From Leptospira chreensis (GTDB taxonomy: Bacteria; Spirochaetota; Leptospiria; Leptospirales; Leptospiraceae), in NCBI RefSeq assembly GCF_016919165.1, contig NZ_JAFFPS010000039.1, positions 74,054 through 138,053 of the forward strand: a stretch of DNA of 64,000 bases, in the 5' to 3' direction. The translations under genes were made by a program, and so were the position numbers. Shown here one piece after another: positions 8,435-16,808 of this stretch. The notes beneath the pieces are model-generated. The model did not search any database. It saw only the letters and a list, made by a program, of their open reading frames with translations, and was not told the origin of the DNA. The stretch's first letter is position 1. Every line of letters begins with the position of its first letter.

Positions 8435-8557
8435 CTACTTCTTCGTAGGAACCTGCTTTGCGGCAGCGGCTGCATCTTTTTTCCCTTTGTCAATAGCGCT
8501 CTTTGCGTTTTTCTGCGATGTCTGCTTGGTTTTCGTTTTCGGATTTTTGTCGCCCAT
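8435..8557 (-). CDS. Small basic Lys/Ala-rich protein (40 aa)
   Basis: A longer open frame reaches 8869, but only the last 40 codons look like a gene. The ATG at 8555-8557 has an excellent AGGAG 5-6 nt upstream. The protein starts MGDKNPKTKTKQTSQKN and continues in Lys, Ala and Gln-rich sequence. I recall similar small MGDKxPK proteins in many bacteria, uncharacterised. The high positive charge suggests nucleic-acid or ribosome association, but this is inference. No partner genes nearby. Confidence 0.7.
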   Translation of the reverse strand: MGDKNPKTKTKQTSQKNAKSAIDKGKKDAAAAAKQVPTKK

Positions 8558-8738
8558 TTGGTCTCCTGACTCATTGGTCCGGGGCTTGCTGGGCCACGTT
8601 GTAGTTACAGTCGAGAGGAAATCATCGATTGCATCGATTGTAAACAAGAAAACATAATTGTGACGCTTGTCGTCAGCTGAATGATTGAGGCGGGCGTTGG
8701 CTTTATGAAAATGGAAAAATCTGAGGCTTTGGCACTGC

Positions 8739-8765
8739 GAAACACATCTTTTGCGAATGTGTTTC
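8739..8765. other. Perfect 9-bp inverted repeat upstream of the small basic gene
   Basis: GAAACACAT and ATGTGTTTC (8739-8747 and 8757-8765) separated by 9 bp. It lies inside the 363-bp gene-free stretch 8558-8920, next to repeat copy C. It could be an operator or a hairpin; no adjacent T-run is present. Confidence 0.4.
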
Positions 8766-8773
8766 CTTTTAAT

Positions 8774-8888
8774 GGGCACCTCGCAATTAAAAGTTTGTGA
8801 CTGAATTGTTTCTGTAAGCGACCGGGCTTTCCGTTCCAATCTTTTCGCAGTCGCGAAAAGGATTTCCACTGCAATCCCTGGTGCGGGG
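8774..8888 (+). repeat. Interspersed structured repeat, copy C
   Basis: Starts GGGCACCTCGCA and ends CCCTGGTGCGGGG. Compared with the other copies, the 5' end has GCACC for GCGCC and the 3' end has GGTGC for GGCGC, so terminal pairing is preserved by a double change. The central hairpin CTTTTCGC/GCGAAAAG is perfect, with loop AGTC. It marks the left edge of the AT-rich accessory island. Confidence 0.8.
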
Positions 8889-8920
8889 AGGGGATTTATT
8901 CAAATTTAATTAGAAAGAGT

Positions 8921-9496
8921 TTAGTCTCCCGTAATTGAGTGATCCTTTTCACTTAGAAATTCTTTATTTGGATTTGTACTTAGAGCAACAATCACCAATT
9001 CTAAAATTTGTGAATTCAGTTGTCTGTATTGAAAATTATACATGATTAAATCTCTAAAAATTCCATACCTAGGATTAGAATCGTTGATTCTTTTTCTCTC
9101 ATCAAATACTAGATTGATGAGTAATGTGTAGGAGAACGATTCATTAAGAAATTTAATATTTGGAAAACGTATTAGAAGATCATCTTCGATGTGTTTTTTC
9201 AATTGGATAGGTTTTCTTCTGAAAACCCAATAAGAAGTGTAGGCCGCTACTTTTTGAGGTTGGGCTTTTTCAATATTATGGAAATCTTTTAGTCGAACTA
9301 AATCAGCAAAATAATCAATGACTGCTTCTTCGATCAGTTCGTCGCTTACGAAAAAAATATCCTCAAAGGTGATATTATGATCTAGACAAATACGTTTTAG
9401 AAAATCGATTGCTCTATCACGTATAAAAACAAATCTATTTAATATTTTCTCTTCGCCGAAATTTTCGATTAAATATTCATAGTCTGCTTCAGACAT
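8921..9496 (-). CDS. Hypothetical protein (191 aa), accessory island
   Basis: I do not recognise this family. The protein is soluble and mixed-charge with no signal peptide. It has an acidic N-terminal region (DYEYLIENFGEE), a segment KVAAYTSYWVFRRKPIQLKKHIED, and a hydrophobic stretch FSYTLLINLVFDERKR. It lies 15 bp downstream of a 71-residue gene on the same strand, so the two probably form one unit. The small-then-larger arrangement and location beside other mobile or defence-type genes would fit a toxin-antitoxin-like or defence module, but no motif shows this. Confidence 0.6.
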   Translation of the reverse strand: MSEADYEYLIENFGEEKILNRFVFIRDRAIDFLKRICLDHNITFEDIFFVSDELIEEAVIDYFADLVRLKDFHNIEKAQPQKVAAYTSYWVFRRKPIQLKKHIEDDLLIRFPNIKFLNESFSYTLLINLVFDERKRINDSNPRYGIFRDLIMYNFQYRQLNSQILELVIVALSTNPNKEFLSEKDHSITGD

Positions 9497-9511
9497 GCAA
9501 GGATATCAGTT

Positions 9512-9727
9512 TTATTTTTTATTGATTAAATGAGCAAAATCATCAGACTCAAGGTAGGCTTTATAATTGTCTGATGCCTTTTCTAGAGGATAATCTTCCG
9601 ATTTATTTGGAAGTGTATTCTTTTTGATGACCCCAGATTTGATCCTATGGATAAATCGTTCCCCTGCTTTTACAGACTCAGGACTTGCATCTTTAAGAAT
9701 ATCAGTCATATTGTAATTATTTGACAA
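9512..9727 (-). CDS. Small hypothetical protein (71 aa), partner of the 191-aa protein
   Basis: TTG start at 9725-9727, chosen because AGAAGG lies about 5 nt upstream. An in-frame ATG at 9709 is the alternative. The protein is hydrophilic: MTDILKDASPESVKAGERFIHRIKSG, a linker, then ASDNYKAYLESDDFAHLINKK. The N-terminal part could be a short helical DNA-binding or dimerisation segment of an antitoxin-like protein, but I recognise no domain. It probably shares a transcript with the 191-residue gene. Confidence 0.55.
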   Translation of the reverse strand: MSNNYNMTDILKDASPESVKAGERFIHRIKSGVIKKNTLPNKSEDYPLEKASDNYKAYLESDDFAHLINKK

Positions 9728-9775
9728 AGTAGCCTTCTCTCAAGCACTTAAAATATTTTGTCTTTCCCCTAGATT

Positions 9776-10066
9776 TCAAATGATAGAATGCCTTGATTTA
9801 AAAGTACAGCAAAAATGAGACATAGTTTGGGTTTTTTCTGGAATGGCGCCGTGGGGAGTGGTTGTTCGGAATTTCCGAACAACCACTTTCTCATCCAATT
9901 CGCCTTCCTCGAATACATTCTTGATATGTTCACTGATGGTAGATTTGGATTTTTGAAAGAGTTCACAAATCTGTGCTTGGGTCAACCAAACAGTCTCATC
10001 CTCAAGACGAACATCAATCTGTATATCTCCTGTTTGGTTTTGATAAATTAAGAATTCGCTATTCAT
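9776..10066 (-). pseudogene. Truncated RhuM-family gene
   Basis: The first ~80 codons match RhuM/virulence-protein family N-termini: FLIYQNQTGDIQIDVRLEDETVWLTQAQICELF, STISEHIKNVFEEGELDE, VVVRKFRTTTPHGA. Then the frame ends in an unrelated 20-residue tail where intact members continue with a YYNLDxIISVGYRV segment and over 200 further residues. The normal continuation is not visible in the other frames, so this is a deletion remnant rather than a simple frameshift. RhuM genes commonly travel with restriction or defence loci. A perfect 12-bp inverted repeat (GTGGTTGTTCGG/CCGAACAACCAC) lies inside it. Confidence 0.8.
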
Positions 10067-10227
10067 TGTATTTATTCCTTTTCTGAAAGTCCATTTGTAA
10101 TCCTTATTTTATCCAAAATCAATATTTTCACCTTCTGTAACAACGACAAAGGATTTAATTTGGTTTTTCGCTCCTTCTGCTAGACAGTGGAGAAAATATA
10201 TCTTTTGTTAACCTTTATCTAATCCAA

Positions 10228-13200
10228 TCAAGCCAACTCTATAATTCTTTCCAGCTCCATAGGTTTATAATTTCTTTCGTTGTATGAACTTTCGATTTCA
10301 TACTTAACCTGTTTCATAAAAGTATGACCGTTTTGAATCATTCTGTCAATAGATTGCAAAATTTTGTCCAGGTCAATATCCGAATTTATCGAATAACTCA
10401 TTTCTTTATATGATGCGATAACAAAATCAAGAATAGTTCTTCGCCTTTCATTAGGAGGATCTTTTTCTCTTGCATAAATAAATAGTTTCTCTATAAGTAC
10501 GAGATCGTTTATATCATTTGAATAAATTTTGCTTCTTTCTGAATATCTAACAAACCTAGAAGACATCGGATTTGAATCATTTGACAATAAATAATCCACA
10601 TACCATTGGAAAACGTCACCGCCACTACGATGGATTCTTAAAAAGTATTCGGCAAAAATTTTCTTTTTTAAAATCTTTTTTTCTTTATTAAAGGATACCA
10701 ATAATGCATTTGATAAATGGTTATAAATGCCATCAATGTTTGAAAAATGTTCAGATCCATAAATATAGAACGAAGCAGCAAAGTTATGCATGAGTTCTAG
10801 CTGATCTTCATCGACAACTAATGCATCGCTAATCCATTCTACCTCCAAATCCAAAGGTGAAAAACCGAGCTGGTAGGCGCAATCAAGTATAGTAGGATAG
10901 TATTCTTCGGTAATGTGCTCTCTTAAATATTGGGTAATTTTATGCTTTAAAACTTTTTGGAAACCTGGGAAAAGTGAATCTATATGTTTTGAAATATATC
11001 CAGTGATTCCAATCATCACTCTTGAGTTTTTTATACCTGCCTCAAAGTTTTCAATTATAAACTTCAAAATGTCTAGACGATCAGGAAGAACTTTACCTAG
11101 ATAATCTATGGAAAATGAATCATAGTTGACAATAATTGCTCCGTGCATTTGGTTCGGAAAACCCGAGAAGGCAAGTCCGAGGAATTTTTTACCAAACTCT
11201 CTTTTGATCTCGGATTTTATCCATTCAGGGTTCAATTTTCTTAATAAATAAGATAATGTGCGGTGAACATTTTTAAGCGGACTAGTGACATTGTTTAATG
11301 GAAAGCGCTCTACAACCAGTCTCACCCAATCAATTACTTGATCTATTTCCACTTGCGAAAATTGATTGATGTCAATTGATTTCACCGAACAGTATTGAAT
11401 TAAAAAATCCATAAAACTTAAATCCCAATCCATGGAATCTAAGATGGAAATAAGTTTATTACGTTCGATGCTTTCTTCATTATCTGTTGTCGAATAGCGA
11501 AGTAAAAATAAAACAAATTGATTGATATTTTCAAATTCAAGCTCTTTCTTATAATCCCATAACTTTCCCCTTTGAATTTCTTCTGTCTTTAGTATTTCGA
11601 AAATCGATGAAATTTCTTTTTTGATCTCGTTCAAATTGAATGCAATTTTGTAATCGAGTTTTTCTTTTTCTTGTCTAGATTGGTGTGCTTTTTTGGATTC
11701 TGAAATTTTAATTTGATCCAGGGCTATTTCTTCTATGAGTTCTGGAGGCGCATTTAATTTAATATAAGAATAAATTTCATGATTGGTATTAAATCCGTAA
11801 ATTACTGATTTGTAAAGTTGAAAGAGCCTTTCATTATTCTTGATCAAAAATAACTCTTGGAATAAATCATAATCATTTTCAGTTCTAATCATAGTTTGAA
11901 TTAATTCTGAGAATAACCATACATTTAGATTTGAATGGGGTGCTTTGTTTATAATTTCTTGTAGAAACTGGAAGACGTTCGCTGTCCTTTGAAATTTTTT
12001 TACAATTTTGAGAACTGGATTGATATGGATTTCATTGGCACTCTCAAAAATCCAATCCATTAAGAAAATTTTATTTTCTTCCTTTATTTGGAACGAATCT
12101 AACTCAAATTCCAAACGTTTTAAAAGGTGTTTAAGATACTCTTCTAATTCATCTGAATTAATGTATTTAGTAAAATATTCATTATAGCTATTTCTTAAAT
12201 GTCTCAATATTACCCAGAGAGAGTCATGAATTTTCTCTGTCATTTTCTCTGAAAGAATAAGAAAATTTTCCCAAGATGAAACTTTGACATAATCTAAACT
12301 AAAATCGTCATCTATTTGAGTAGGTGAGTATCTTGCAACTTGATGGATTTCACTCATTTTTTTTCTTAAAATATAATTTAATAATTCTAGGTATTGTTCT
12401 ATGTTTATTTCGAAATTCGAATGAATGAGAATCTTGCAAAAATTATCGAAGATCGTATCGCTGTTTCGCAATTCAAAAAGTTTTGTTTTTATTTTTTGGT
12501 AATCATCTTCATTGGAAAATTCCCAATATTTGAATTTTGAAACAACACTTAGAATATATTCCACTTTTTCTTGGTTTTTATTATTGATTTTCGAATCCAA
12601 TAAATTCCATAAAACAGATTTTATTTTAGATTCTTGTTGCTCGGAGAGTACATTGCTATGTTTATACAAGAGACTTTGTAATACGATTGAATAGTAGAAG
12701 AATTCATCCGAATTAATTGTGAATTCAAGTTGTTCAACTAGGAATTGAATGTTTTCGTTCCTCGCATCCCCATTTAAGCAAAAATTTTCCAGGTTGGATG
12801 GAATATTCCATACACTTCCAGATTTAGCTTCTTGGCTTACTGTTGATTTGAAAATTTTTAAATTTATATCTTTTGTAATTTTATCTGGCTCGATTTGGAG
12901 CAATTTTCTTGCATTGCCTTCACCTAGCAAAGACCAATCTAAAATCTCTTCAAATTTAGAATAATTTGTTTCAGTGTTGAAAAGATTCAATAGAAAGCCG
13001 AAGGTATTCGTCATAAAGGGAAGGATTTGATTTCCGCGTGCAATCAGTTTTTTCACTATTTCGATTGGTTGTCGGCTTAACTTTTTGGCGGCTAAATATT
13101 CCTGTAGATTTTTATGAGAAAATTCAAAGGTTGATGGAAAGTTTGGCAGTGAAAGGAATTTATCGATTTCTTCGATTCTTATTTTAGTCTTTTGGCTTAG

Positions 13201-14469
13201 AGTCATATATAATGCGAGTGACTCTAAAGAATTCTGAATTTCTGTGAAATTTTCCTGTTTACGAAATACTTTACGGACCTCGTTTTCAATTAAAAATTCA
13301 AAGAGTTGAATGATACTATTTGCTGGATTTTCTTTCTGTTCAAAAAAATCCAATAATTTGCTTATATAGAAAATATTATCTTTGAATGAAATAAAGATTG
13401 GATCTCTTGTAAAAAGTTCTCTTTTCGAGGTTGTTATCCTTCGAGTATCCAAGAGATATTGTATATCTTCGTTGTCTAATGATTGCAAGTATATAAACTT
13501 TACGTCTTGCCAATCATTATTAGTGAATTGAGACAAATCATAAGTATTTTCTCTTACGCTGAGTATTACTTTGCGAATATAAGGTGATTGAATTGTGATT
13601 TGATTGATTTCTTTTAGAAGCGCAGATCGATCGGTTTCTGATACTTCATCGAATCCATCAAGGAGCAACAAGGCATCTTTTACTTGGTAAGCACCACTCG
13701 CTGCCATACCCGTTTCTATCATATCCATTAAATTTCCAACTGAATAATCGCGTAATGCTACGAAGACTGGCGGAATATTAATTTCTGATAATCGTTTGAG
13801 AATTGCCTGGCGTAAAGATTGAAGGCTATATGTTTTTCCATATCCAGCACGTGCTTCGAGTATTGTAAATTGAGGAAGATTTGAAGAATATTCTACTAAT
13901 GTATAGTTGATGATTTCTCTCGTTTTAGAATTAATTTCATAAACGTTTCTTTGTATGTATGTTGCAATTTCATTAGCAGTTAAATTGAATTGGTTATATC
14001 TTTGAAGATAATCTATTGTAATTGCATTTTCTATAGATGGAAGATCTAGAATAGATCCTAACTCTTTGTTTTTATTGATTAATTTAACTAAATTCTCTAA
14101 ATCATAGATTTCAACCCTTAGCTTTTCATTGTCGTAGATTTTGGATTCTTTAACTCTTTGCGGAATAGGTTGATTGGTAAAAAATCGTAAGAAAGTGTAT
14201 CTAGTTAAGTTTGTTTTTTCAATTTCCTCCTTTAATTTCCTTTTCCATTGTTTATTGATTGAGAATGCGTATTTTATTTTACCTTCTTCGTATTCAGACC
14301 ATCCGTCAATTCCACCATCTCCACCAGAATCTAAACCTGTTGCTGGTAAATATTTTGAATCAATTTCTTTGCGAATGACTTCCGAACATAGACTCTCAAA
14401 TAGTGTCTCGCCATTTTTTCTTTCATTTAAAGTTTCTAAGGAGTATCGTATTAATAATTCAATGTTCAT
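10228..14469 (-). CDS. STAND NTPase: PD-(D/E)XK-like nuclease, NACHT domain, long helical C-terminus
   Basis: 1413 residues. The N-terminal ~160 residues look like a restriction-endonuclease fold: LFESLCSE (E25), LDSGGDGGIDG (D51/D55), then AFSINKQWKRKLKEEIEK, with K73 as candidate catalytic lysine and Asn or Ser in place of the usual Glu/Gln. A NACHT ATPase follows: Walker A ARAGYGKT (206-213), Walker B LLLLDGFDE (267-275), sensor ILSVREN (near 306), and the FSHKNLQEYLAAKKL motif (near 450). The last ~950 residues are helical without clear repeats, as in Avs-type phage sensors. Its ATG overlaps the FRG gene's stop (ATGA), so the two are translationally coupled. Base composition is more AT-rich than the core genes. 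Likely an antiphage effector-sensor (inference). Confidence 0.85.
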   Translation of the reverse strand: MNIELLIRYSLETLNERKNGETLFESLCSEVIRKEIDSKYLPATGLDSGGDGGIDGWSEYEEGKIKYAFSINKQWKRKLKEEIEKTNLTRYTFLRFFTNQPIPQRVKESKIYDNEKLRVEIYDLENLVKLINKNKELGSILDLPSIENAITIDYLQRYNQFNLTANEIATYIQRNVYEINSKTREIINYTLVEYSSNLPQFTILEARAGYGKTYSLQSLRQAILKRLSEINIPPVFVALRDYSVGNLMDMIETGMAASGAYQVKDALLLLDGFDEVSETDRSALLKEINQITIQSPYIRKVILSVRENTYDLSQFTNNDWQDVKFIYLQSLDNEDIQYLLDTRRITTSKRELFTRDPIFISFKDNIFYISKLLDFFEQKENPANSIIQLFEFLIENEVRKVFRKQENFTEIQNSLESLALYMTLSQKTKIRIEEIDKFLSLPNFPSTFEFSHKNLQEYLAAKKLSRQPIEIVKKLIARGNQILPFMTNTFGFLLNLFNTETNYSKFEEILDWSLLGEGNARKLLQIEPDKITKDINLKIFKSTVSQEAKSGSVWNIPSNLENFCLNGDARNENIQFLVEQLEFTINSDEFFYYSIVLQSLLYKHSNVLSEQQESKIKSVLWNLLDSKINNKNQEKVEYILSVVSKFKYWEFSNEDDYQKIKTKLFELRNSDTIFDNFCKILIHSNFEINIEQYLELLNYILRKKMSEIHQVARYSPTQIDDDFSLDYVKVSSWENFLILSEKMTEKIHDSLWVILRHLRNSYNEYFTKYINSDELEEYLKHLLKRLEFELDSFQIKEENKIFLMDWIFESANEIHINPVLKIVKKFQRTANVFQFLQEIINKAPHSNLNVWLFSELIQTMIRTENDYDLFQELFLIKNNERLFQLYKSVIYGFNTNHEIYSYIKLNAPPELIEEIALDQIKISESKKAHQSRQEKEKLDYKIAFNLNEIKKEISSIFEILKTEEIQRGKLWDYKKELEFENINQFVLFLLRYSTTDNEESIERNKLISILDSMDWDLSFMDFLIQYCSVKSIDINQFSQVEIDQVIDWVRLVVERFPLNNVTSPLKNVHRTLSYLLRKLNPEWIKSEIKREFGKKFLGLAFSGFPNQMHGAIIVNYDSFSIDYLGKVLPDRLDILKFIIENFEAGIKNSRVMIGITGYISKHIDSLFPGFQKVLKHKITQYLREHITEEYYPTILDCAYQLGFSPLDLEVEWISDALVVDEDQLELMHNFAASFYIYGSEHFSNIDGIYNHLSNALLVSFNKEKKILKKKIFAEYFLRIHRSGGDVFQWYVDYLLSNDSNPMSSRFVRYSERSKIYSNDINDLVLIEKLFIYAREKDPPNERRRTILDFVIASYKEMSYSINSDIDLDKILQSIDRMIQNGHTFMKQVKYEIESSYNERNYKPMELERIIELA

Positions 14470-15383
14470 AATGTATCCATTGCATCAAGAGAAGGATCGA
14501 TAAACAGACTGATAGGTCTTTCTTTTTTTAAAATATTTGTCCAATGCTTCTTATCCGCTATTTTTTTTGTAATTCTTTCACCATCGGCCGGATATAAACT
14601 TCCATGATCAATGAAATGATGGTGGCAGTATTTAAGTAACATTGGTGCAGAATTTTTATCCATTGTTAATTTGAACAGATTTGTTTCATCACATAGAGTA
14701 TCTATAGTATCGAAATTGAAGCTATCAGGATTATCTATAAATTGAACTATTGATGAAAATTCACCGAACTGTGCATTAAAATTCTTTTCGGAAGATAATG
14801 GATTGTGAATTTTGATTCTATTATTTATAATTGGTTTCGATACATAAATCCAAACGGCCAACTTTTTTGTATTTGCTAATCTATGGTCTTGTCGTATGTG
14901 AGAGATCGCAGCAAAGAAAGCAGCAATAAAAGGATGTTTTGACCAATCTAAAAGAGATGTACTAATTCCTCTGTGTTGAACAACAGCAGAAAATGGTAGA
15001 TACTCTCCTGATGGCCAAATAATTTTTCTGGAGGAATCTCTAAAAATATCATTCAATTTTTCGCTTTCAAAAAAAGTTTCTAAGTCAATCGTCGGTAGAC
15101 CTTCCGGCATATCTTTTCGAAATGAAAAATCACCTATATACTTCTTCAGATCTTCAAACTCATTTTTAATACAGACTTTATAATTATTGAAATTCTGAAA
15201 ATTACCGTTTTTAATAAATTCGCGCATAGCCGATGGTATCAGTCTCCAATCCGCATCTGATTGCCCTCTATATAAAATATTTTCGCAAACATCTAGCGGA
15301 AAATTTTTCTTCAAAGGATTTCTTGGATCAAGATATTCCCAAAATTCTTCCACATATGTACAATTTATTTCAGTAAACGACAC
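14466..15383 (-). CDS. FRG-domain protein coupled to the nuclease-NACHT gene
   Basis: 305 residues from a GTG start. FRG-domain signatures are clear: ILYRGQSDADWRLIPSAMRE (YRGQ at 38-41) and VVQHRGISTSLLDWSKHP with AAFFAA (near 134-158). No signal peptide or membrane helix. FRG domains are uncharacterised biochemically but recur in mobile and defence contexts. The stop overlaps the next start by 4 bp, implying coupled, stoichiometric expression with the NACHT protein. A 40-codon frame ends 4 bp before this start. It could be a modifying enzyme, a sensor or a regulator of the NACHT protein; the sequence does not decide. Confidence 0.85.
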   Translation of the reverse strand: MSFTEINCTYVEEFWEYLDPRNPLKKNFPLDVCENILYRGQSDADWRLIPSAMREFIKNGNFQNFNNYKVCIKNEFEDLKKYIGDFSFRKDMPEGLPTIDLETFFESEKLNDIFRDSSRKIIWPSGEYLPFSAVVQHRGISTSLLDWSKHPFIAAFFAAISHIRQDHRLANTKKLAVWIYVSKPIINNRIKIHNPLSSEKNFNAQFGEFSSIVQFIDNPDSFNFDTIDTLCDETNLFKLTMDKNSAPMLLKYCHHHFIDHGSLYPADGERITKKIADKKHWTNILKKERPISLFIDPSLDAMDTL

Positions 15384-15387
15384 TTAA

Positions 15388-15510
15388 TTACTCTATTCTA
15401 AATTCAAATAAACTCTTATCCGCCCCTTCCACAATCTCTTCCTCATTAAACCAATAAAGTGCACCACTATGGTCTGTTAGTTCTTTTAATTTGATTAAAT
15501 TTTGATTCAT
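15388..15510 (-). CDS. Possible small ORF (40 aa) leading the FRG/NACHT operon
   Basis: ATG at 15508-15510, ending TAA 4 bp before the FRG GTG start. The product is acidic: MNQNLIKLKELTDHSGALYW followed by FNEEEIVEGADKSLFEFRIE. It has no strong ribosome binding site and no recognised family. Tight spacing and plausible protein composition support a real gene, but it might be a remnant of a longer gene. The space up to vapC (15511-15647) contains no other frame that I can support. Confidence 0.4.
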   Translation of the reverse strand: MNQNLIKLKELTDHSGALYWFNEEEIVEGADKSLFEFRIE

Positions 15511-15647
15511 AAAAATGCCAAAGCTCGTATTTCTTATCCTATAACAATATTAGTGTACCATAAACCTAGGACAATTTACAAAGTCTAACGAGGATTCGAT
15601 TGGGGAAAAGGAGAAAATACTGGTAAGTCGCAGTAATATTTTTGATT

Positions 15648-16028
15648 CTAGTTCCCAGAATAAACCAAATTGGATTGTTTACAAATTTGATTGAGACTTT
15701 TATCTTTTGTCCAGATTTTTACTTTTTCAGCCTTTGCTGAAGCATACAGATTGATATCGATGATGGAAAGCCCGCGCCCATACAGTTTTTCAGCCTCGAT
15801 CAATCGAAAGACAAAGGATTCTGCTATTGTAGGAATAATGGTAAGTTTGTTTAGCGAATCAAAAAAGAGATCTCTATTTTTAAAAGAGCCTGTCCGAAGT
15901 TCCCCTTCGATCCAAGAATGAGTGCAGACTAAGTTTTCTTCTAATAGGTTTTGTAATTTTGATACAGTGGGACTGCCGTGTAAATAATCGATCCAGATGC
16001 TTGTATCAATTAAAATGAGATCACTCAA
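15648..16028 (-). CDS. vapC: VapC-type PIN-domain toxin
   Basis: 126 residues from a TTG start that overlaps the antitoxin stop (TTGA). PIN-domain RNases cut RNA with a Mg2+/Mn2+ site of conserved acidic residues. Here these are D8 in LILIDTSIWIDYL, E41/E43 in IEGEL, D91 in LSIIDINLYASA and D109 in TKDKSL, all in canonical order. Full family length, so probably functional. It forms a toxin-antitoxin operon with vapB immediately upstream. Such pairs stabilise mobile regions or respond to stress and phage. Confidence 0.92.
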   Translation of the reverse strand: MSDLILIDTSIWIDYLHGSPTVSKLQNLLEENLVCTHSWIEGELRTGSFKNRDLFFDSLNKLTIIPTIAESFVFRLIEAEKLYGRGLSIIDINLYASAKAEKVKIWTKDKSLNQICKQSNLVYSGN

Positions 16029-16213
16029 TTTCTTTTTCTCGGTGCGACGTTTGCTTTTTTATCGGAACCAAAAAGTCGGATGAGTTGTTTACGTGATGCT
16101 TCTTTGATTAAGGTTTCTAAAGCTAAATGAACTAATTTTGTTTTCTCCTGAATCCCTGTATATTTTGCCGCTTGTTCCATTAATTCGTCAGAAAGATTGA
16201 TCGTCGTTTTCAT
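16025..16213 (-). CDS. vapB: VapB-type antitoxin
   Basis: 62 residues: MKTTINLSDELMEQAAKYTG, a ribbon-helix-helix DNA-binding start, then a helix with LVHLALETLIKEASRKQLIRLFGS and a basic tail for toxin binding. This is the standard VapB plan that neutralises the PIN toxin and autorepresses the operon. Its stop overlaps the vapC start. The ATG lies only 7 bp after the predicted -10 hexamer and has no ribosome binding site, so the mRNA may be leaderless. Confidence 0.9.
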   Translation of the reverse strand: MKTTINLSDELMEQAAKYTGIQEKTKLVHLALETLIKEASRKQLIRLFGSDKKANVAPRKRN

Positions 16214-16220
16214 AGAATTT

Positions 16221-16249
16221 AGTATGGATCATTGATACATACATGTCAA
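16221..16249 (-). promoter_or_regulatory. vapBC promoter with candidate operator
   Basis: Read on the minus strand: TTGACA (16244-16249), 17-bp spacer, CATACT (16221-16226). The inverted repeat GTATG/CATAC (16222-16226 and 16238-16242) overlaps the -10 and spacer, as expected for VapB autorepression. The -35 is perfect and the -10 matches 4 of 6 positions. Confidence 0.6.
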
Positions 16250-16281
16250 TCGATTCTAGAATCCATGTAATAAGCCAAGCT

Positions 16282-16575
16282 CTAACTTTGATCGGAAATC
16301 CATATTTTTTTTGCCTGAATTTTAAGTTCATTGAAGTCTTGACGCATCAGTGACTCTTTTTTCTTCCGGGACCAACCTTGTATTTGTTTTTCTCGGTAAA
16401 AAGCCTGATCGATTCTAGTGTATTCTTCGAAATAAATTAATTTTACAGGCAATCGTTTCTTTGTGAAATTGGCACCCTTACCGCTTTGATGTTGCCGAAG
16501 TCTTCGTTCCAAATATTTCGTACTGCCAGTGTAATACGAACCATCGGAACAAATTAATATATACATATAACCCAT
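16282..16575 (-). CDS. GIY-YIG nuclease family protein (UPF0213/YhbQ-like)
   Basis: 97 residues if translation starts at ATG 16573-16575. A longer frame to 16608 would read into a palindromic repeat and is less likely. The protein has the GIY-YIG core MGYMYILICSDGSYYTGST, then LERRLRQHQSGKG with the conserved Arg, and a YREKQIQGWSRKKKE helix with the catalytic Glu. These single-domain nucleases are small and of poorly known function. The gene's 5' end directly abuts a palindromic repeat, and a second copy sits at 16890-17005, which suggests the nuclease and repeat are associated. Confidence 0.88.
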   Translation of the reverse strand: MGYMYILICSDGSYYTGSTKYLERRLRQHQSGKGANFTKKRLPVKLIYFEEYTRIDQAFYREKQIQGWSRKKKESLMRQDFNELKIQAKKIWISDQS

Positions 16576-16581
16576 ATGCCA

Positions 16582-16677
16582 GTCGTTTCGATACGCTTCG
16601 CTACTCAACGACCGAAACGACGACTCCGACCAACCAAGTCGAGCATTGAGTAGGGCCGAAGGCCGTATCGAAATGCG
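16582..16677. repeat. Palindromic repeat, copy 1, beside the GIY-YIG gene
   Basis: Left arm GTCGTTTCGATACGCTTCGC then TACTCAACGACCG. Right arm GTCGAGCATTGAGTAGGGCC then GAAGGCCGTATCGAAATGCG. The arms are imperfect inverted repeats, so the unit can form a long hairpin. Both arms recur at 16890-17005 with the same order. The nuclease start codon is a few bases to the left. Confidence 0.85.
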
Positions 16678-16750
16678 GAATTCTCCTCACCAAATAAGGT
16701 AAAAATAAAACATTCTGGTTCTATATTCCCTAAAATAATCACCAACCAAT

Positions 16751-16808
16751 CCCCGCGCCCCGGATCGACTGAGCGCCCTCGTCGAAGGAGAGCCGGAGAT
16801 GTGCGCCC
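16751..16808 (-). repeat. Diverged GC-rich repeat element
   Basis: On the minus strand it runs from GGGCGCAC to GATCCGGGGCGCGGGG, so its ends resemble those of the interspersed repeat while its middle (CTCCGGCTCTCCTTCGACGA) differs. A shared CGCGCCC-GGATCGA stretch is also seen near 3520-3543. It is probably a degenerate relative. Confidence 0.4.

Noticed and set aside
8558..8869. Upstream extension of the small basic-protein frame
   Set aside because: The extra 104 codons cover repeat copy C and an inverted repeat and look random. A clean ribosome binding site marks the internal ATG.
16576..16608. Longer start for the GIY-YIG gene
   Set aside because: The extra 11 codons come from the palindromic repeat arm. 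The family core starts at the ATG at 16573-16575.
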